Shown here: positions 33,736-44,125 of the stretch, in pieces
Position numbering within the stretch: the first letter of the stretch is position 1
How the letters are laid out: every line of letters begins with the position of its first letter
Made by a program: the position numbers and the translations under genes
Origin: Collybiopsis luxurians FD-317 M1
Lineage: Eukaryota; Basidiomycota; Agaricomycetes; Agaricales; Omphalotaceae
Direction of reading: 5' to 3'
Length of the DNA stretch: 64,000 nt
NCBI GenBank assembly: GCA_000827265.1
Contig: KN834750.1
Span: 1,899,297 to 1,963,296 of the forward strand
Notes under the pieces: generated by a model
The model's input: only the letters and a program-made list of their open reading frames with translations
Told to the model about the DNA's origin: nothing
The model's database searches: none

Positions 33736-34792
33736 AGAACTTACCCAGAACAAATGGTATTGAGATTAAATCAGAAAACTCTACTAGTTTTCGGGGAGTT
33801 AATTGATTACTTATATATAACACAGATGTGCATGCCTATTGTCGAAACACAGCTACCGAAATGCATATGAACTTCTATGGAAGCATACAAGAAGCATATG
33901 AATGTTCAAAGCTGACTCTATTGGGGCCAGCTCAAATATCAGGCTTTAGAATTAAGGGCTGAAAAGCCCATCTGCTCCAAAGCAGGCTCAGTACTCACAA
34001 GCCTGTCATTAATTAAGCCATCTCCTGATGAGATGGCAAAAAAATTCTGTTGCATCTTGTATTCGGACTGTCATGGTTGCTAGCAAGTAGTGGATAGGAT
34101 GCGAACAAAAGGGACCACAGAAGAAACCAAAGACTGAATATTATATTCTCGAAAAAAAAAAAGTATACAATTCACAATCTGCTCGAATGCAAACAAAAGA
34201 GTCGGCAAAGACTGGCATAGGATCAGTTGTAATCCTTGCATGGAAAGTGCATGTTGAAGATTGAACCTTGATTCTTCGAAGTAAGCGTCATTGAGAAGGA
34301 GGGAAGAAGGGAAATGTATTACTTACACACCATGATCACAGACACCGCAGCACTGAGGAGCATCGATGACGCATGCAAATCGACAACGATATCATCCTCT
34401 CCTCAAGCCTCCAGGCTCCCCGCGCGCGCGTGAGCCTTCAAACTATTTCAATAAGTCAATAGAAAAATCGTATCCTTGGCTCGCATCGAGGCACCCCATC
34501 AAATTCCAAAATACCGTATCGTATCTCTATGTACAGCTTTTCGAGCTTTTCGAGCTCAAGTTCCGAAGGCCTGAAGGCAAAGAACTCCAGTCCAGCGTAA
34601 ACTGACGCGTTTTGGTTACGTAGATGACATCATTCCTTAATCACGGTCAAAGATATAAAAGTTTGTGTTATGTCAGTGTCGTTCAGAGTCAAACTGCCAT
34701 CGCAAAGAAGATAAAGGATACCTTCAAGAATCATTAATCAAGAACCAAGCTTCAAGAATTTTTTTTCTTTTTTTGTCAAAATACACTGTAAA
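33736..34792 (+). repeat. Array spacer and SDR promoter region, unit 4
   Basis: Contains the shared post-membrane-gene block and the SDR upstream region. It is CpG-rich from about 34360 onward (cgcgcgcg at about 34420), in contrast with units 1 and 3. A TATA-like tataaaag lies at 34654-34661, about 135 bp before the SDR ATG and conserved in the other SDR copies. Confidence 0.6.
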
Positions 34793-36010
34793 ATGCCTAT
34801 CGCACTCATCGTCGGCGCATCCCGCGGTCTCGGACTCGCGCTCGCCAAGAATCTGCACAACAGAGGTGAAGGGGAATACAAGGTATTCGCAACGACCCGA
34901 TCGCCCGATGCGCATGTCCGCAAAGATCTGAACGACTCGGGGGAGGGTCTCCCAAAGGGAATCAACCTCATACCGAACGTCGATTTGACGAGAGAGGATG
35001 CTGGGGAGAGGATTGTTAGTTATTTGAAGGGTGATTTCGGGTTGGGGTCGGGGAGCGGTAGTGGAGGAGAGGAGGGAAAGAAACAACTAGATTTGGTCAT
35101 CGTGAACGCTGGAGTGTTCAAAGCAGATGTATGTAGGTTTGGTTGTGGTGACCTTTTTCCTGGTTCGATTGACGTTCTTTCCGTTTCGTGCGGTGGTAGA
35201 CATTGGCGGAACCCAAGTTTGATAACCTCGTGGAGATGTTCAAGGTCGTGTCGATCGCCCCGCTGATGATAGCCAGTCATTTGTACGTGCTTCTAGTCTT
35301 CTATTCAGCATCAGAGTTGGTCTTTCCTGTACGAGCACTCACCTGCATTCCATTGCTTATAAAACAGAACCAACGCCAACCTCCTCGCCTCACCCTCCAA
35401 ATTCGTCATCATCTCTTCCGAAGGAGGATCCATCGCTTTACGTACGAGACAAGAAGGAGCGGGAAATTACGGACACCATGCGAGCAAGGCCGCTGTGAAC
35501 ATGATCGGCAAGTTGCTGTCGAATGAGTTGTATGAGAAGCAGGTTACAGTTGGGTTGATTCATGTGAGTACTATCCCTCCCCTCATCACCGAGTCGAATC
35601 GAGTTGGGACGTTGGGGGATTTGACGTATTGTATTGCGTGATGAATCTGTAGCCGGGATTCATGAAAACAGATATGACGAAGAATGTAGGCTTTGACCAG
35701 TTTTACGAGTCGGGAGGAGGTAAGCTTGTCTTGAGGTGTCTCAATGACATGCAAGCTGAGTTTCCGTCGGCCTACAGCTGTAGAACCCTCCGAAGCGGCG
35801 GAAACCACGATCGACTTTATTCTGAACGAGCTGCCTCATGATTTGACGGGTTCATTCTGGGCGCCAAGAGGTCCTAGGTGAGTGTCTCTTCCTCTTCAGC
35901 TTGTAGTGATTCCATTCCAGAAAATACATAGGGACATTGGAGAGGCGGAACGAGTTTTGGTCCCGGTCATGGGCAAAGACTTGCCAACGCCGTTGCCTAT
36001 ACCGTGGTGA
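34793..36010 (+). CDS. Short-chain dehydrogenase/reductase (286 aa), only intact array copy
   Basis: Exons 34793-35128, 35200-35282, 35368-35563, 35653-35719, 35778-35877 and 35932-36010 splice in frame. Family role: NAD(P)-dependent oxidation or reduction of a small substrate in the cytosol. Seen: Rossmann motif GASRGLGL near residues 8-15, VNAG near 105, ISSEGGS as the catalytic-serine region, then NYGHHASKAAVNM and HPGFMKTDM. The residue four before the active-site Lys, normally Tyr in the YxxxK motif, is His here; a Tyr stands two residues earlier. This SDR may therefore be catalytically altered. A Gly/Ser-rich loop (GLGSGSGSGGEEG) interrupts the middle. It resembles the C-factor/sniffer-like SDR group. 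Confidence 0.8.
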
Positions 36011-36018
36011 AGCAGAGG

Positions 36019-36259
36019 TTAGGAACGACGACAAAAGATCGAGGGCGACATGTTCCTTGAAAGACGCACACGCACAAAATCGATTATGTCGCTCGCGCGC
36101 ACACAAGTATGACACGAAAATCAATAGTTTATACAATGTACAGTACTTACAATATCTAAACTCGCCGCTCTGTATACGTCGTAGGCATTGTAGCTCGTAA
36201 CGAAAAATCAAGACTCGTCCATTCTCAGTCAACGACTGGGGGGTGTCAAGCAACGGGCC
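36019..36259. other. Junction between array and unique DNA
   Basis: Array similarity stops shortly after the SDR stop, within gcagaggtta. The rest, up to the TFIIA gene, shows no gene or repeat. Confidence 0.5.
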
Positions 36260-36777
36260 CTAGCGTTTGCCACTGGTCTCGATAGCCTCGCCATTCTTGC
36301 ACGCAATGATCTTTATCTTGGGGGCGTTCACCTGCTCGTTGCTTTCCATTTTGAAAGAAGCGTTTTTGACGATAAAGGTCCACACATCGTCGCAGAGACG
36401 ATAAGTGTGCAAGTGACCCTAGAGTATGAACATGAATTGGTACAGAAACAGGGCTGTATAAGAAACAGCCACGCACCTTGAGCGTCGTCTTATTTTTGAC
36501 CTGCTTGACCATCGTATCCGCCAAAGACTTGTCAAACTGGGGAGAACAGCGATGCGTTATAGCGGTGTTAAAAGAAAACCTTGCGAGAGATGCACCTGCT
36601 GGAGGACTTTCATAGCTAATTGCGGCGTTATGGAACCACTGGTAATGAGCTCGTCCAGCGAGTCTGTCAAGGCCATTCCGATACTGGTGACAGACTTAAG
36701 GCTACTTTGGGGGTAAAAATGGAAAGATTGAATGCGTACGAAGAACCGCGATAGAATTCATAGTATGCAGAGGCCAT
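36260..36777 (-). CDS. TOA2: Transcription initiation factor IIA small (gamma) subunit, 114 aa
   Basis: Exons 36777-36740, 36683-36596, 36536-36477 and 36418-36260. The protein starts [20 protein letters not shown], has [19 protein letters not shown] and [10 protein letters not shown], then [18 protein letters not shown] and KIIACKN. These are the conserved N-terminal four-helix and C-terminal beta-barrel segments of TFIIA gamma. Length matches the family (about 105-120 aa). It stabilises TBP on promoter DNA in the nucleus. It is divergent from BRF1, with 178 bp between the two start codons. Confidence 0.95.
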
Positions 36778-36955
36778 GGCGGTCAAGAGCAAAAGGGCTG
36801 GCTGGTTGCTGGCTCAGCTGGCTGAGTCACCATGACTCTCGGACGGACGGCATAGCGGCGGACCGCCTCAACTGCTTTTTTTTTAACCTTTCTTGTCGAT
36901 GTAATCAAATCTCTGACTCGTTTATTATTATTATTATCTCATTTGTTTTCAAATC
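36778..36955. promoter_or_regulatory. Bidirectional promoter between TFIIA gamma and BRF1
   Basis: Only 178 bp separate the two start codons. No TATA box is clear. A pyrimidine-rich tract and an ATT repeat (about 36920-36935) lie on the BRF1 side. A shared promoter would couple a pol II and a pol III initiation factor; this is inferred from position only. Confidence 0.5.
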
Positions 36956-39516
36956 ATGGTACGCTCAGCAGCTTCTCTGTAACAGCATTCACTGGAATCT
37001 CAAGTTCTTTTCGCAGCCAACTTGTACAGATTGTGGAGGAACCGTCATCGAATACGATGCAGCTGCGGGCAATGGATTCTGCGTGCTTTGTGGAACGGTC
37101 GTTGAGGAGAATACCATCGTCAATGAAGTTTCCTTTGGAGAGACTTCGTCGGGCGCTGCCATGGTCCAGGGCTCATATGTAGCTCAGGGTGCCAGTGCGT
37201 GTCAAAATTTCATCTAGATTATCTCTGACTGATTCCCGTATATAGCCCATGCAAGATTGAGTGGACCGTATGGGAACAGGGGTAATACTGAATCGAGGGA
37301 ACAGACGATCGCCAATGGTATGTACAGTGGCCGTTCCACCCTTTACTCTTTCCCAAATCGTTCCTTTCCAGCAACGAGAAAGATCCAAAACATCGCCGGC
37401 ATTCTACGCCTATCAGAACAAGTCTGCCTATCCGCAACCCGTCTCTATACCCTCGCCGTCGAACACAAGTTTACAAAGGGCCGCAAGAGCATGAACGTCG
37501 TCGCCGTCTGCCTCTACGTCGCTTGTCGACAAAAGGAAACTCGAAATTACATGTTGATTGATTTTTCAGATTTACTTCAGGTACGGACCTTTTTCGTAGT
37601 TGTATCCATCGCTTATCGCACCAGGTCAACGTCTTTGAACTCGGACACACCTATCTCCAACTCGTCCAAACCCTCAACCTCCGTCTTCCCCTCGTTGATC
37701 CCTCCCACTACATCTCCCGCTTCGCCGCTCTCCTCGAATTCGGCGAAGAGACTCATCGCGTCGCCACCGACGCCATTCGGCTCGTACAAAGATTCGACCG
37801 CGACTGGATGACCCGCGGTCGACGACCCGCAGGCATCTGCGGTGCCGCCCTTCTCTTGGCCGCCCGTATGAACAACTTTCGACGCTCCGTGGAGGAAATC
37901 GTACAGGTGGTCAAGATTGCCGATACAACGTTGAAGAAACGATTGGATGAGTTTAAGAATACGCCGAGCGGTGCATTGACTTTGGCGGACTTTCGATCGG
38001 TCTGGCTGGAGGATGAGATGGATCCGCCGGCGTTTACTAAGGGAAGGGCGAAGGAAGAGGCGGAGAGGCTTGCGGCGGAGCAGGAGGCATTGGGTATCGA
38101 GGAAACCTCCCCGAAGAAGGGAAAAGGGAAGAGGAACAAGGGGAAAGAGAAAGCTAGAAAGCGGAAACGTAAACGAGGAGAAGATGATGAAGGCACAGAT
38201 GAAGATATGGACGCGGAGGCAGACGCGGACGCGGACGAAGATCCTGCTACTTTACCGCTGCATGAATCCCCACAACGTGTAGATCCCGCATTGATGGATC
38301 AAGGGATTCTCGCTGGCACCCAAGAGCCGCTTTTTCTACCAGAGCATCCCAAAAGCAGCGACATACCAGACTCCAACATCGACCCTGCGCTATTCGAGCC
38401 ATCCGCCTCTGTCGCACCGATCCCGTCTTCCTCTTCAACCGATCCAGGACCAAGCTCTTGGTCCGCTGGCAGCGACGACGCGACGCTCGTCGCGCCTCCC
38501 ATAGATCCCTACGAACAAGTCGTCGATTCTGCACTCGCAGAAGAAGTCGCCGCCTTCCTCATCAACAACCAAGGAAGCATGCTCACCCACGCTCTCGACG
38601 ACGCCGAGCAGGAGCGTCGCGCGCAGATGCAAGCGAATGTCGACGAGGAGCTTTTAGGGCTCGACGAGGAAGAGCTGAACAAGTTTTTGTTGAGCGATGA
38701 AGAGGTGAAAATTAAGGAAAGGGTGTGGGTGGAATTAAATAGGGATTATTTGGAAGCACTTGCAGGTATGCGATATGGCTCGTTTGTTCATATGGAAGCG
38801 ATTTTGCTTAACGGTTTGGTTGCGTGTGTGAATTTTTATCTTATTAGCAAAGGGCGATCAAAGTTCGACAAAAGAATCTAAAGCGCGCAAGGTTCGTATC
38901 CCGATGGTGGCAAAAACTTTTCTTTGCGCGATCGGGTTTAATCGGTCTCATGTCCTTTCACTTTTCGCTAACATTGATTTTCGCTTTGTAGCGTCGAAAG
39001 ACAGGCAACAATAACAAGCCACGAGATACGACGACTCCACACGGTGCAACGCCCGCCGAATCTGTCCGTAATTTGATCAAGAAGAACCCAAGGTATAGCA
39101 AGAGGATTAATTATGATGCGCTGAAGGATCTCTTCATTGACTCGACGACGACGAATGGGAACGGGCACAGTATGGAAGATAAGGATGATGAGGATACGAC
39201 TATGTTCAACGGCAATTATAATGACCATCGTGATTCCGAGGGTGTAGGTGGACGCACAGGCACAGGCGCAGGCGGAGTAGACGTGTCGATGAATGATGCA
39301 GAGTTGTATACGGCAGATGATAAAGAGGATAAGGACGATACGGAGTTGGTTGTTATCGAGGATGATCATGATGGTGTCAATGGTTCTGCTCCTATGCACG
39401 ATGTGGATGGGAATGGGGAAGCCGAGGCGGAAGGGGATGAGTATGGGGATGGGTATGGAGAGGATGGGATACTGGATAATGGAGGATGGGATGAGGCGTA
39501 TGAGCAGGAGGTGTGA
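36956..39516 (+). CDS. BRF1: TFIIIB subunit BRF1, 723 aa
   Basis: Exons 36956-36958, 37017-37194, 37246-37317, 37372-37580, 37625-38765, 38848-38891 and 38992-39516. The first coding exon is just the ATG. The zinc ribbon follows at once (MPTCTDCGGTVIEYD, then FCVLCGTV). Next come two cyclin-like repeats: RKIQNIAGILRLS, KSMNVVAVCLYVACRQKETRN, then AGICGAALLLAARMNNFRRS with IVQVVKIADTTLKKRL. After that are a long basic and acidic linker and the conserved NPRYSKRINYDALKDLF block that binds TBP/Bdp1 in BRF1 proteins. It recruits RNA polymerase III to tRNA and 5S genes. The very acidic C-terminus is unusual only in length. Confidence 0.94.
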
Positions 39517-39860
39517 TTGTTTTTGAAACTCGACCTTTCGATAGGAGTAAGTTCGTCAAATGAGAAAGTGAAAAGAAAAGGAAAGAAAGATATGTTATTA
39601 TTATTCTGTATAGGGTATGCCAATGTATATGCAGTCTATGTGCGATAGTTGAACGTTCAATATTGACCGTTGATAGGGAAAAGACCCAAATGAGATTCAG
39701 AGGATATTATGCGGCACTGTTCATGGTCTCCGTAAATATGGGTGACTTTTTCGGCTCAATAGCATTGTCATTAAACGAGTTCTCGCTGTCCGGGTTACGG
39801 GAGCCACTTTCCATCCATTTTCGAGTTGTGGGGCTGTTTTGGTTTCTGAGAATGTCCTCG

Positions 39861-42049
39861 CTATCTGGGTTGCCATATACCTCGTCTGTCGCCTAGTTAA
39901 GCGAGGACCAGCGAGCAAGGGGTTCTTCAAAATAAAACGCATGGAACTGGCTGGCGAACCTCCTGTATAATCTCCAGTTTCGATGGTCGAATTGACAGAA
40001 TCACTACTGAAGTAAGAATAAGCGGAGGTACAGCTATTCGAAAAGCAGGCATAGTACCAACCTTGATAGAGTGTTCAAAATAGAGAGAACGACTTGACCG
40101 CATAGTACACAAATTTCATGTTGGGATGGCTGTTCAAAGACAAGGATGGCATTCCGAACGGCATCTGGAGTAAAGGTGATTTCCTCGCGACGATACCTCT
40201 TGCATGTATGCGTTGCTGCTGATCGTCTTCGCCCGGAACGGCGAGGAAGAGGCGAAATAGAGTGTAAAATAACTTCATACGTTTCAGATATGTCAGACAG
40301 TGACAGATCCAAATCAAGTGGGTTCCAGGCGATTTCTCGCCTGCAAGCAAGATTCTCCGCATTCGTGATTGCAATCGGGTCAGAACCAGTACTGGCCCCC
40401 TTGACTGGGTCTGTTTCCTGCCGTGATGCAGTCCTATCAGAGCCACAAATCTGCAAATCATCATTATCACTGCGATTCAGTTTCTCTCCTGCATAAGTAT
40501 ATCAAATTAGACACAAGCGGACAAGTGAGAAATTAGGTCTTGCATGTAAACTCTTAATAGTATAAGCGCGTACTGTATATTATATGATTCGCATCATTGA
40601 AGAGCTATATATGAGTCAGTGTGATCGCCAGTTACACAGAAGACTAACACTACCTTTGCCACCAAAGAACTAAATATCAAAATAACATCTTCACTGACTT
40701 CCAGATGCTCGTCGCCTGTGACACTCCCTTCAAACCATGGTGGCTGAACAAAGTTGTATCTTTTATGCATTTGCTCGGTCTGCTCTATTTGTGGGGTAAA
40801 AGCGACCACTGTCTTCCCAAGATCATCTGAGAATACATCGAAGCTCTGCCAGTGTCAAACATTTTGTTAGGACGAAGATGTACGCTTTACAAAGTGCACA
40901 CACATTAATTCCAATGTCAGCTAAGGAAAGACTGGGGCTCATTCTAGACAGAAAGTCAAAGCCAGACTAGAGTCAAATTCATGAGATGAGAAATAATGAG
41001 GGTGCGCAGAAGAGGTACTGTACGGCAATTCCATAGACCTTGTAAATACTCAAGGTCAATCAGTGTGATATCTCAATAAAAGAACATTTACAATTCGCAT
41101 TCCCAACATTGTAGTCTCTCTCTCTCCTTTTCTCAACCCCGATGCAATGAGATAGGGTGTACTGCGATGTTGGGCTATAGATCTTTCAGAATGAATGTTA
41201 TCGCGATCCAGGAATTATAAATACCTCCGTCAAACAGGATGTAATGAGGACCATTGTCTGTTTCGACAAATGTAGGAGACGTCCCGATGATATTGAGAAG
41301 ATTTGGATTACTACTGACTGTGATCAAGATTATACCCTTTGGCTTTCATCAAAAGAAACTTAAAAACTCACACCAAACGCTGCGCGTGATCGATGGTTGA
41401 TTGCCAGAGCTATTGCAGCTCAAATAAGTTGATTGATCATGTGATCTCAATATCTTATTCATTCACCCCGTACCTGTCTGGCTCGATGTCCTTCGAACGT
41501 CTGGATGATTACTTTTCCATTGTTCATTTTCCCTCCATTCTGCGCCCGATGATAAGCCATTCCGATGCTAAAAGTCCACTCATCCCGCCTCCTAAGGTTG
41601 TCTTGGGAGCGAACGAGACATCTGGCAAACTTGGCATTGTTTAGTTACAATATCCGTCGATTTTTATTCATTTAAAGTGAGTTAAATCTACCTCGGGAAC
41701 ATTGTATGCGCTAGGGTCAGCTTTACGGTGTCCATATGAAATATCATCAGCAGAGAGCTCTCGAGTATTGCGACCGAGAACCTACACCGTTCACCTTCAA
41801 CCGTGAAATTTCCTCCGATTATTGTGAAATCGTGTGAGCCTGGTAAAATTGACGATCTGAAGGTGATATGTGTTTGTTTTAGGTTCGAGAAATATCTTGG
41901 TAAGTTGATTACAGAGAGATACTTACCCGGAGATTGTCTGTAAAAAGATCAATGCCAATTCAATGCGCAGGTTGGATTATATACAAACTTACTGTGTTGT
42001 TCTGGATGGAGGGTGTTCTTTCTTGCCTGGAGTAACACGTAGAAGACAT
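39861..42049 (-). CDS. Hypothetical protein with degenerate kinase-like region
   Basis: A multi-exon gene read from ATG at 42049 to TAG at 39861-39863. The N-terminus MSSTCYSRQERTPSIQNNT is followed by a HDFTIIGGNFTVEG motif, common at the start of Agaricomycete signalling proteins. Next comes a region resembling a kinase fold: KVIIQTFEG, ARQLWQSTIDHAQRL, NPNLLNIIG, HYILFDG, RIVYGIASGFDFLSRM, then SLADIGINSFDVFSDD. The catalytic Asp/Asn pattern is missing, so at best it is a pseudokinase. The C-terminal exon (about 40456-40070) has SLSDISETYEVILHSISP and a basic stretch. Exon ends between 40600 and 40460 are uncertain. The kinase comparison is my inference from spacing and hydrophobic pattern. 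Confidence 0.55.
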
Positions 42050-42109
42050 GAAGCCTTGTTCGGTATGTTTACGTCAAAGAGAACAAGGAGGGTAAATGCG
42101 AAGAAGGGA

Positions 42110-42268
42110 TGGAGGTTGGCTCGGAGAATTGATTGCATATGGCGTATATAACATCACTGAGAATGTGCTGGAAAGATCTTTCACCTTCAGGCTGACTCGG
42201 AGAGGCTTGATTACATATGGCGTATATAACATCATTGAGGATGTGCTGGAAAGATCTTTCAGCTTCTG
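42110..42268 (-). repeat. 78-bp tandem duplication in the promoter of the 42049 gene
   Basis: Two copies about 78 bp apart share gattrcatatggcgtatata, then acatca(c/t)tgag and gtgctggaaagatctttca. On the gene's strand each copy holds a TATA-like motif (ttatatacgcc), so the gene has two similar core-promoter segments upstream of its ATG. Confidence 0.75.
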
Positions 42269-42369
42269 GGAGCAGCCGCCTGTATTCATCATTTCGGCGT
42301 TGATAGAAAACACAAAGCAGAACTTTCCAGAATGTAGTCCGCAGGGTGTACATAGATTAGCTTAGTAAA

Positions 42370-43720
42370 TCTATGTCACTGAATGTTTAAAGTGATTAAT
42401 CAGCTCGGAAACATTGAGCACGCAGGTAGCTCTCAAATATTACAACCAAGAACTAAAGCCGTTCACCCTCAATGACGATCGTTGAAATTTCCTTGCCTGG
42501 CTAGCCTGTCTTGTCGTTCACGAAGAATAGGTCGTTCGTAGAAATTTCCGCCGGTTAATGTTAGCTTTTAAGTCATGTGAACCGGAGATCTGATGATAGT
42601 ACTATTTGAGACGGCTTACCGACCATTTAGCTGGGTTCCCACGGCCAGATAACTGCGTTATCTGCCAGTTATCTGCCAAAGTGCATTTCCTCGCCTCAGT
42701 TTCTCATGATACACATTAAAATAAATATATGTTGTTAATATAAGCTTGTATTCCCAGAGTGAACTTTTATAAATGTGTTTCATGGTGAACTGACGACGCC
42801 AAAAAAGCTACACTCGAAGTTATCTGCCATGGCAGATAACTCCAATGCCGAGTTCAGCGGCATAGCCCGCAGCCACGCAGGCGCAGCATTTCGGATCCTC
42901 GGAACATTCAAATATTTGTCATTTCCACGGCACGACTTTGAACGCAACATCTAATGCGTGTGGTACAGTATATGTGAATGATGCTCGCTATCTACATCAG
43001 AACTAATTGGAGGTTCTGGGATCAAAAACTTTCATATTCGAAATAATTCACTCTCGATGGGCTGCTTGATTCATGCTCATCAGTCCCAGTAACCGCGCGA
43101 AGCGTGGAAGAAAAATTAGCTGAGTAGGTGGGATCAATACTCAGAAGTGCATCCTGAATGCTCTAGTATCTAGAGCAAGGTAATGCGCAAGCTTTTGAAC
43201 TATTTGAGTTGTAACCGCGCAGAGCGCGGAAGAGAAAAATCAAGAAAAAATAGTATTCTGCGCTTGTTCAAGACGACATTGTGAAGACGTTTTCTATTCA
43301 GTGCATGCTTGCCTAAGTTCCTTTAAGCTGAATATACACTATATATTGTCACCGCGCGAAGCGCGAAAGAAAAATTAATATAAGTACGAGCAGCAGAAGT
43401 TCCATAATGGTGACGTCATGGCAAAATCGTCGGGCCGGAGTCTTTTCTTTTTTTGAAATTTGGGGGGGGACCTACCCAGCTAAATGGTCGGAAAACCTTT
43501 GAGACTGGCAGTGTATGTGTAAGATCCAATATGCGAGAAAAATTCTGTGGGGAGAGAATTGTCCGGAGATCGTCTACTAACCACTGATGGTAACCCAACG
43601 CGTAGGAATGAGAGTACAGATTTACCATGTTGCTCTGGATGGCGTTCGTTCTTTCTTGATTGACCCGCCCGGCGGAATAGAACAAGATTGAAGCGTAATG
43701 AGTCCGACACTTGGGGAAAA
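42370..43720 (-). pseudogene. Truncated second copy of the kinase-like gene's 5' end, split by a hAT-like element
   Basis: 43500-43700 reversed resembles the first exon of the 42049 gene: both share a caagaaagaac, ccatccagarcaac and gtaar(t)ttgta order. 42410-42600 resembles the FTIIGGNF exon and the following exon, with frame errors. The rest of the gene is missing. The element at 42613-43497 lies between the two parts and its 8-bp duplication marks the insertion point. Confidence 0.6.
42613..43497 (+). mobile_element. hAT-like non-autonomous element, copy 2 (885 bp)
   Basis: Left end GGCTTACCGACCATTTAGC; right end reversed GGTTTTCCGACCATTTAGC; these 24-bp terminal repeats share their inner 18 bp perfectly. 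The duplication TTTGAGAC stands at 42605-42612 and 43498-43505. Subterminal cagataac/gttatctg motifs match the element at 16910. Inside are three copies of an accgcgcgaagcgcg-type hairpin followed by gaaaaatta (about 43091, 43212 and 43351). No open frame for a transposase. Confidence 0.85.
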
Positions 43721-44125
43721 GGTCTGTCTATCTGCTAAGAAAACATTCGATACGAAGAGCAGTGACACTCCTTAAGAGAAAAAAAAAAAATTGATAACAT
43801 TCGAGATGCCATTGTAATTTCCGCCTTGGAAAAAGAGAATTCTGTGGCTCGCCTGAATTCAGGCCGCAATCGTCGCAATACTACTTCAATGCAGCTATTT
43901 TCCATCACACGCTGACCCTCCTCTAACACGATCTGTTGAAGCGACGTCAAAGCAACGTCAAAGAGCAACGGACGCGCGCGAACACCGAAACATCACAGCC
44001 AGAACATCATCCAATCCGTCTTACGTGATAATTGATTTTCAGGCACTTGAGTTGGCGACAAGTTGGCAATCACTTTTGCCGGCGGCGAAACTTCAACCTA
44101 TCATTCCGACCTTCATATCACAGGA
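43721..44125. other. Upstream region of the MFS gene; no confident gene
   Basis: A minus-strand frame at 43735-43968 (LTSLQQIVLEEGQRVMENS and onward) has no recognised partner. The stretch up to 44125 probably holds the MFS promoter and 5'UTR. Confidence 0.4.

Larger units (their letters stand above)
5375..36030 (+). repeat. Decayed tandem array of a multigene block (about four units)
   Basis: Block order: SDR, F-box/LRR gene, small secreted-protein gene, unrecognised gene, multipass membrane protein, then a spacer leading to the next SDR. Membrane-protein starts are at 6179, 14817, 24269 and 32422. SDR starts are at 9521, 18506, 28970 and 34793. Spacing is 6-10 kb depending on insertions and deletions. 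Even the spacers are shared: the text around cctattgttg, ttcaaagctgact and ttggggcca follows every membrane gene. The left end is truncated inside the unrecognised gene (about 5375). The right end is truncated just after the last SDR (about 36018), where the next F-box copy is missing. Copies differ strongly in CpG content. Confidence 0.85.

Noticed and set aside
37753..38196. 147-codon minus-strand frame rich in Ser/Arg
   Set aside because: Antisense of the BRF1 cyclin-repeat and linker exon; composition mirrors the Lys/Glu-rich sense strand.
38968..39399. 143-codon minus-strand frame
   Set aside because: Antisense of the acidic BRF1 C-terminus.
42069..42353. Two overlapping minus-strand frames with internal repeats
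   Set aside because: They arise from the 78-bp tandem duplication in the promoter; the repeated peptide is a by-product.
43091..43380. Helitron 3' end (hairpin near a CTRR end)
   Set aside because: GC-rich hairpins are present but there is no CTRR terminus. The element has inverted ends and an 8-bp duplication, which fits hAT.
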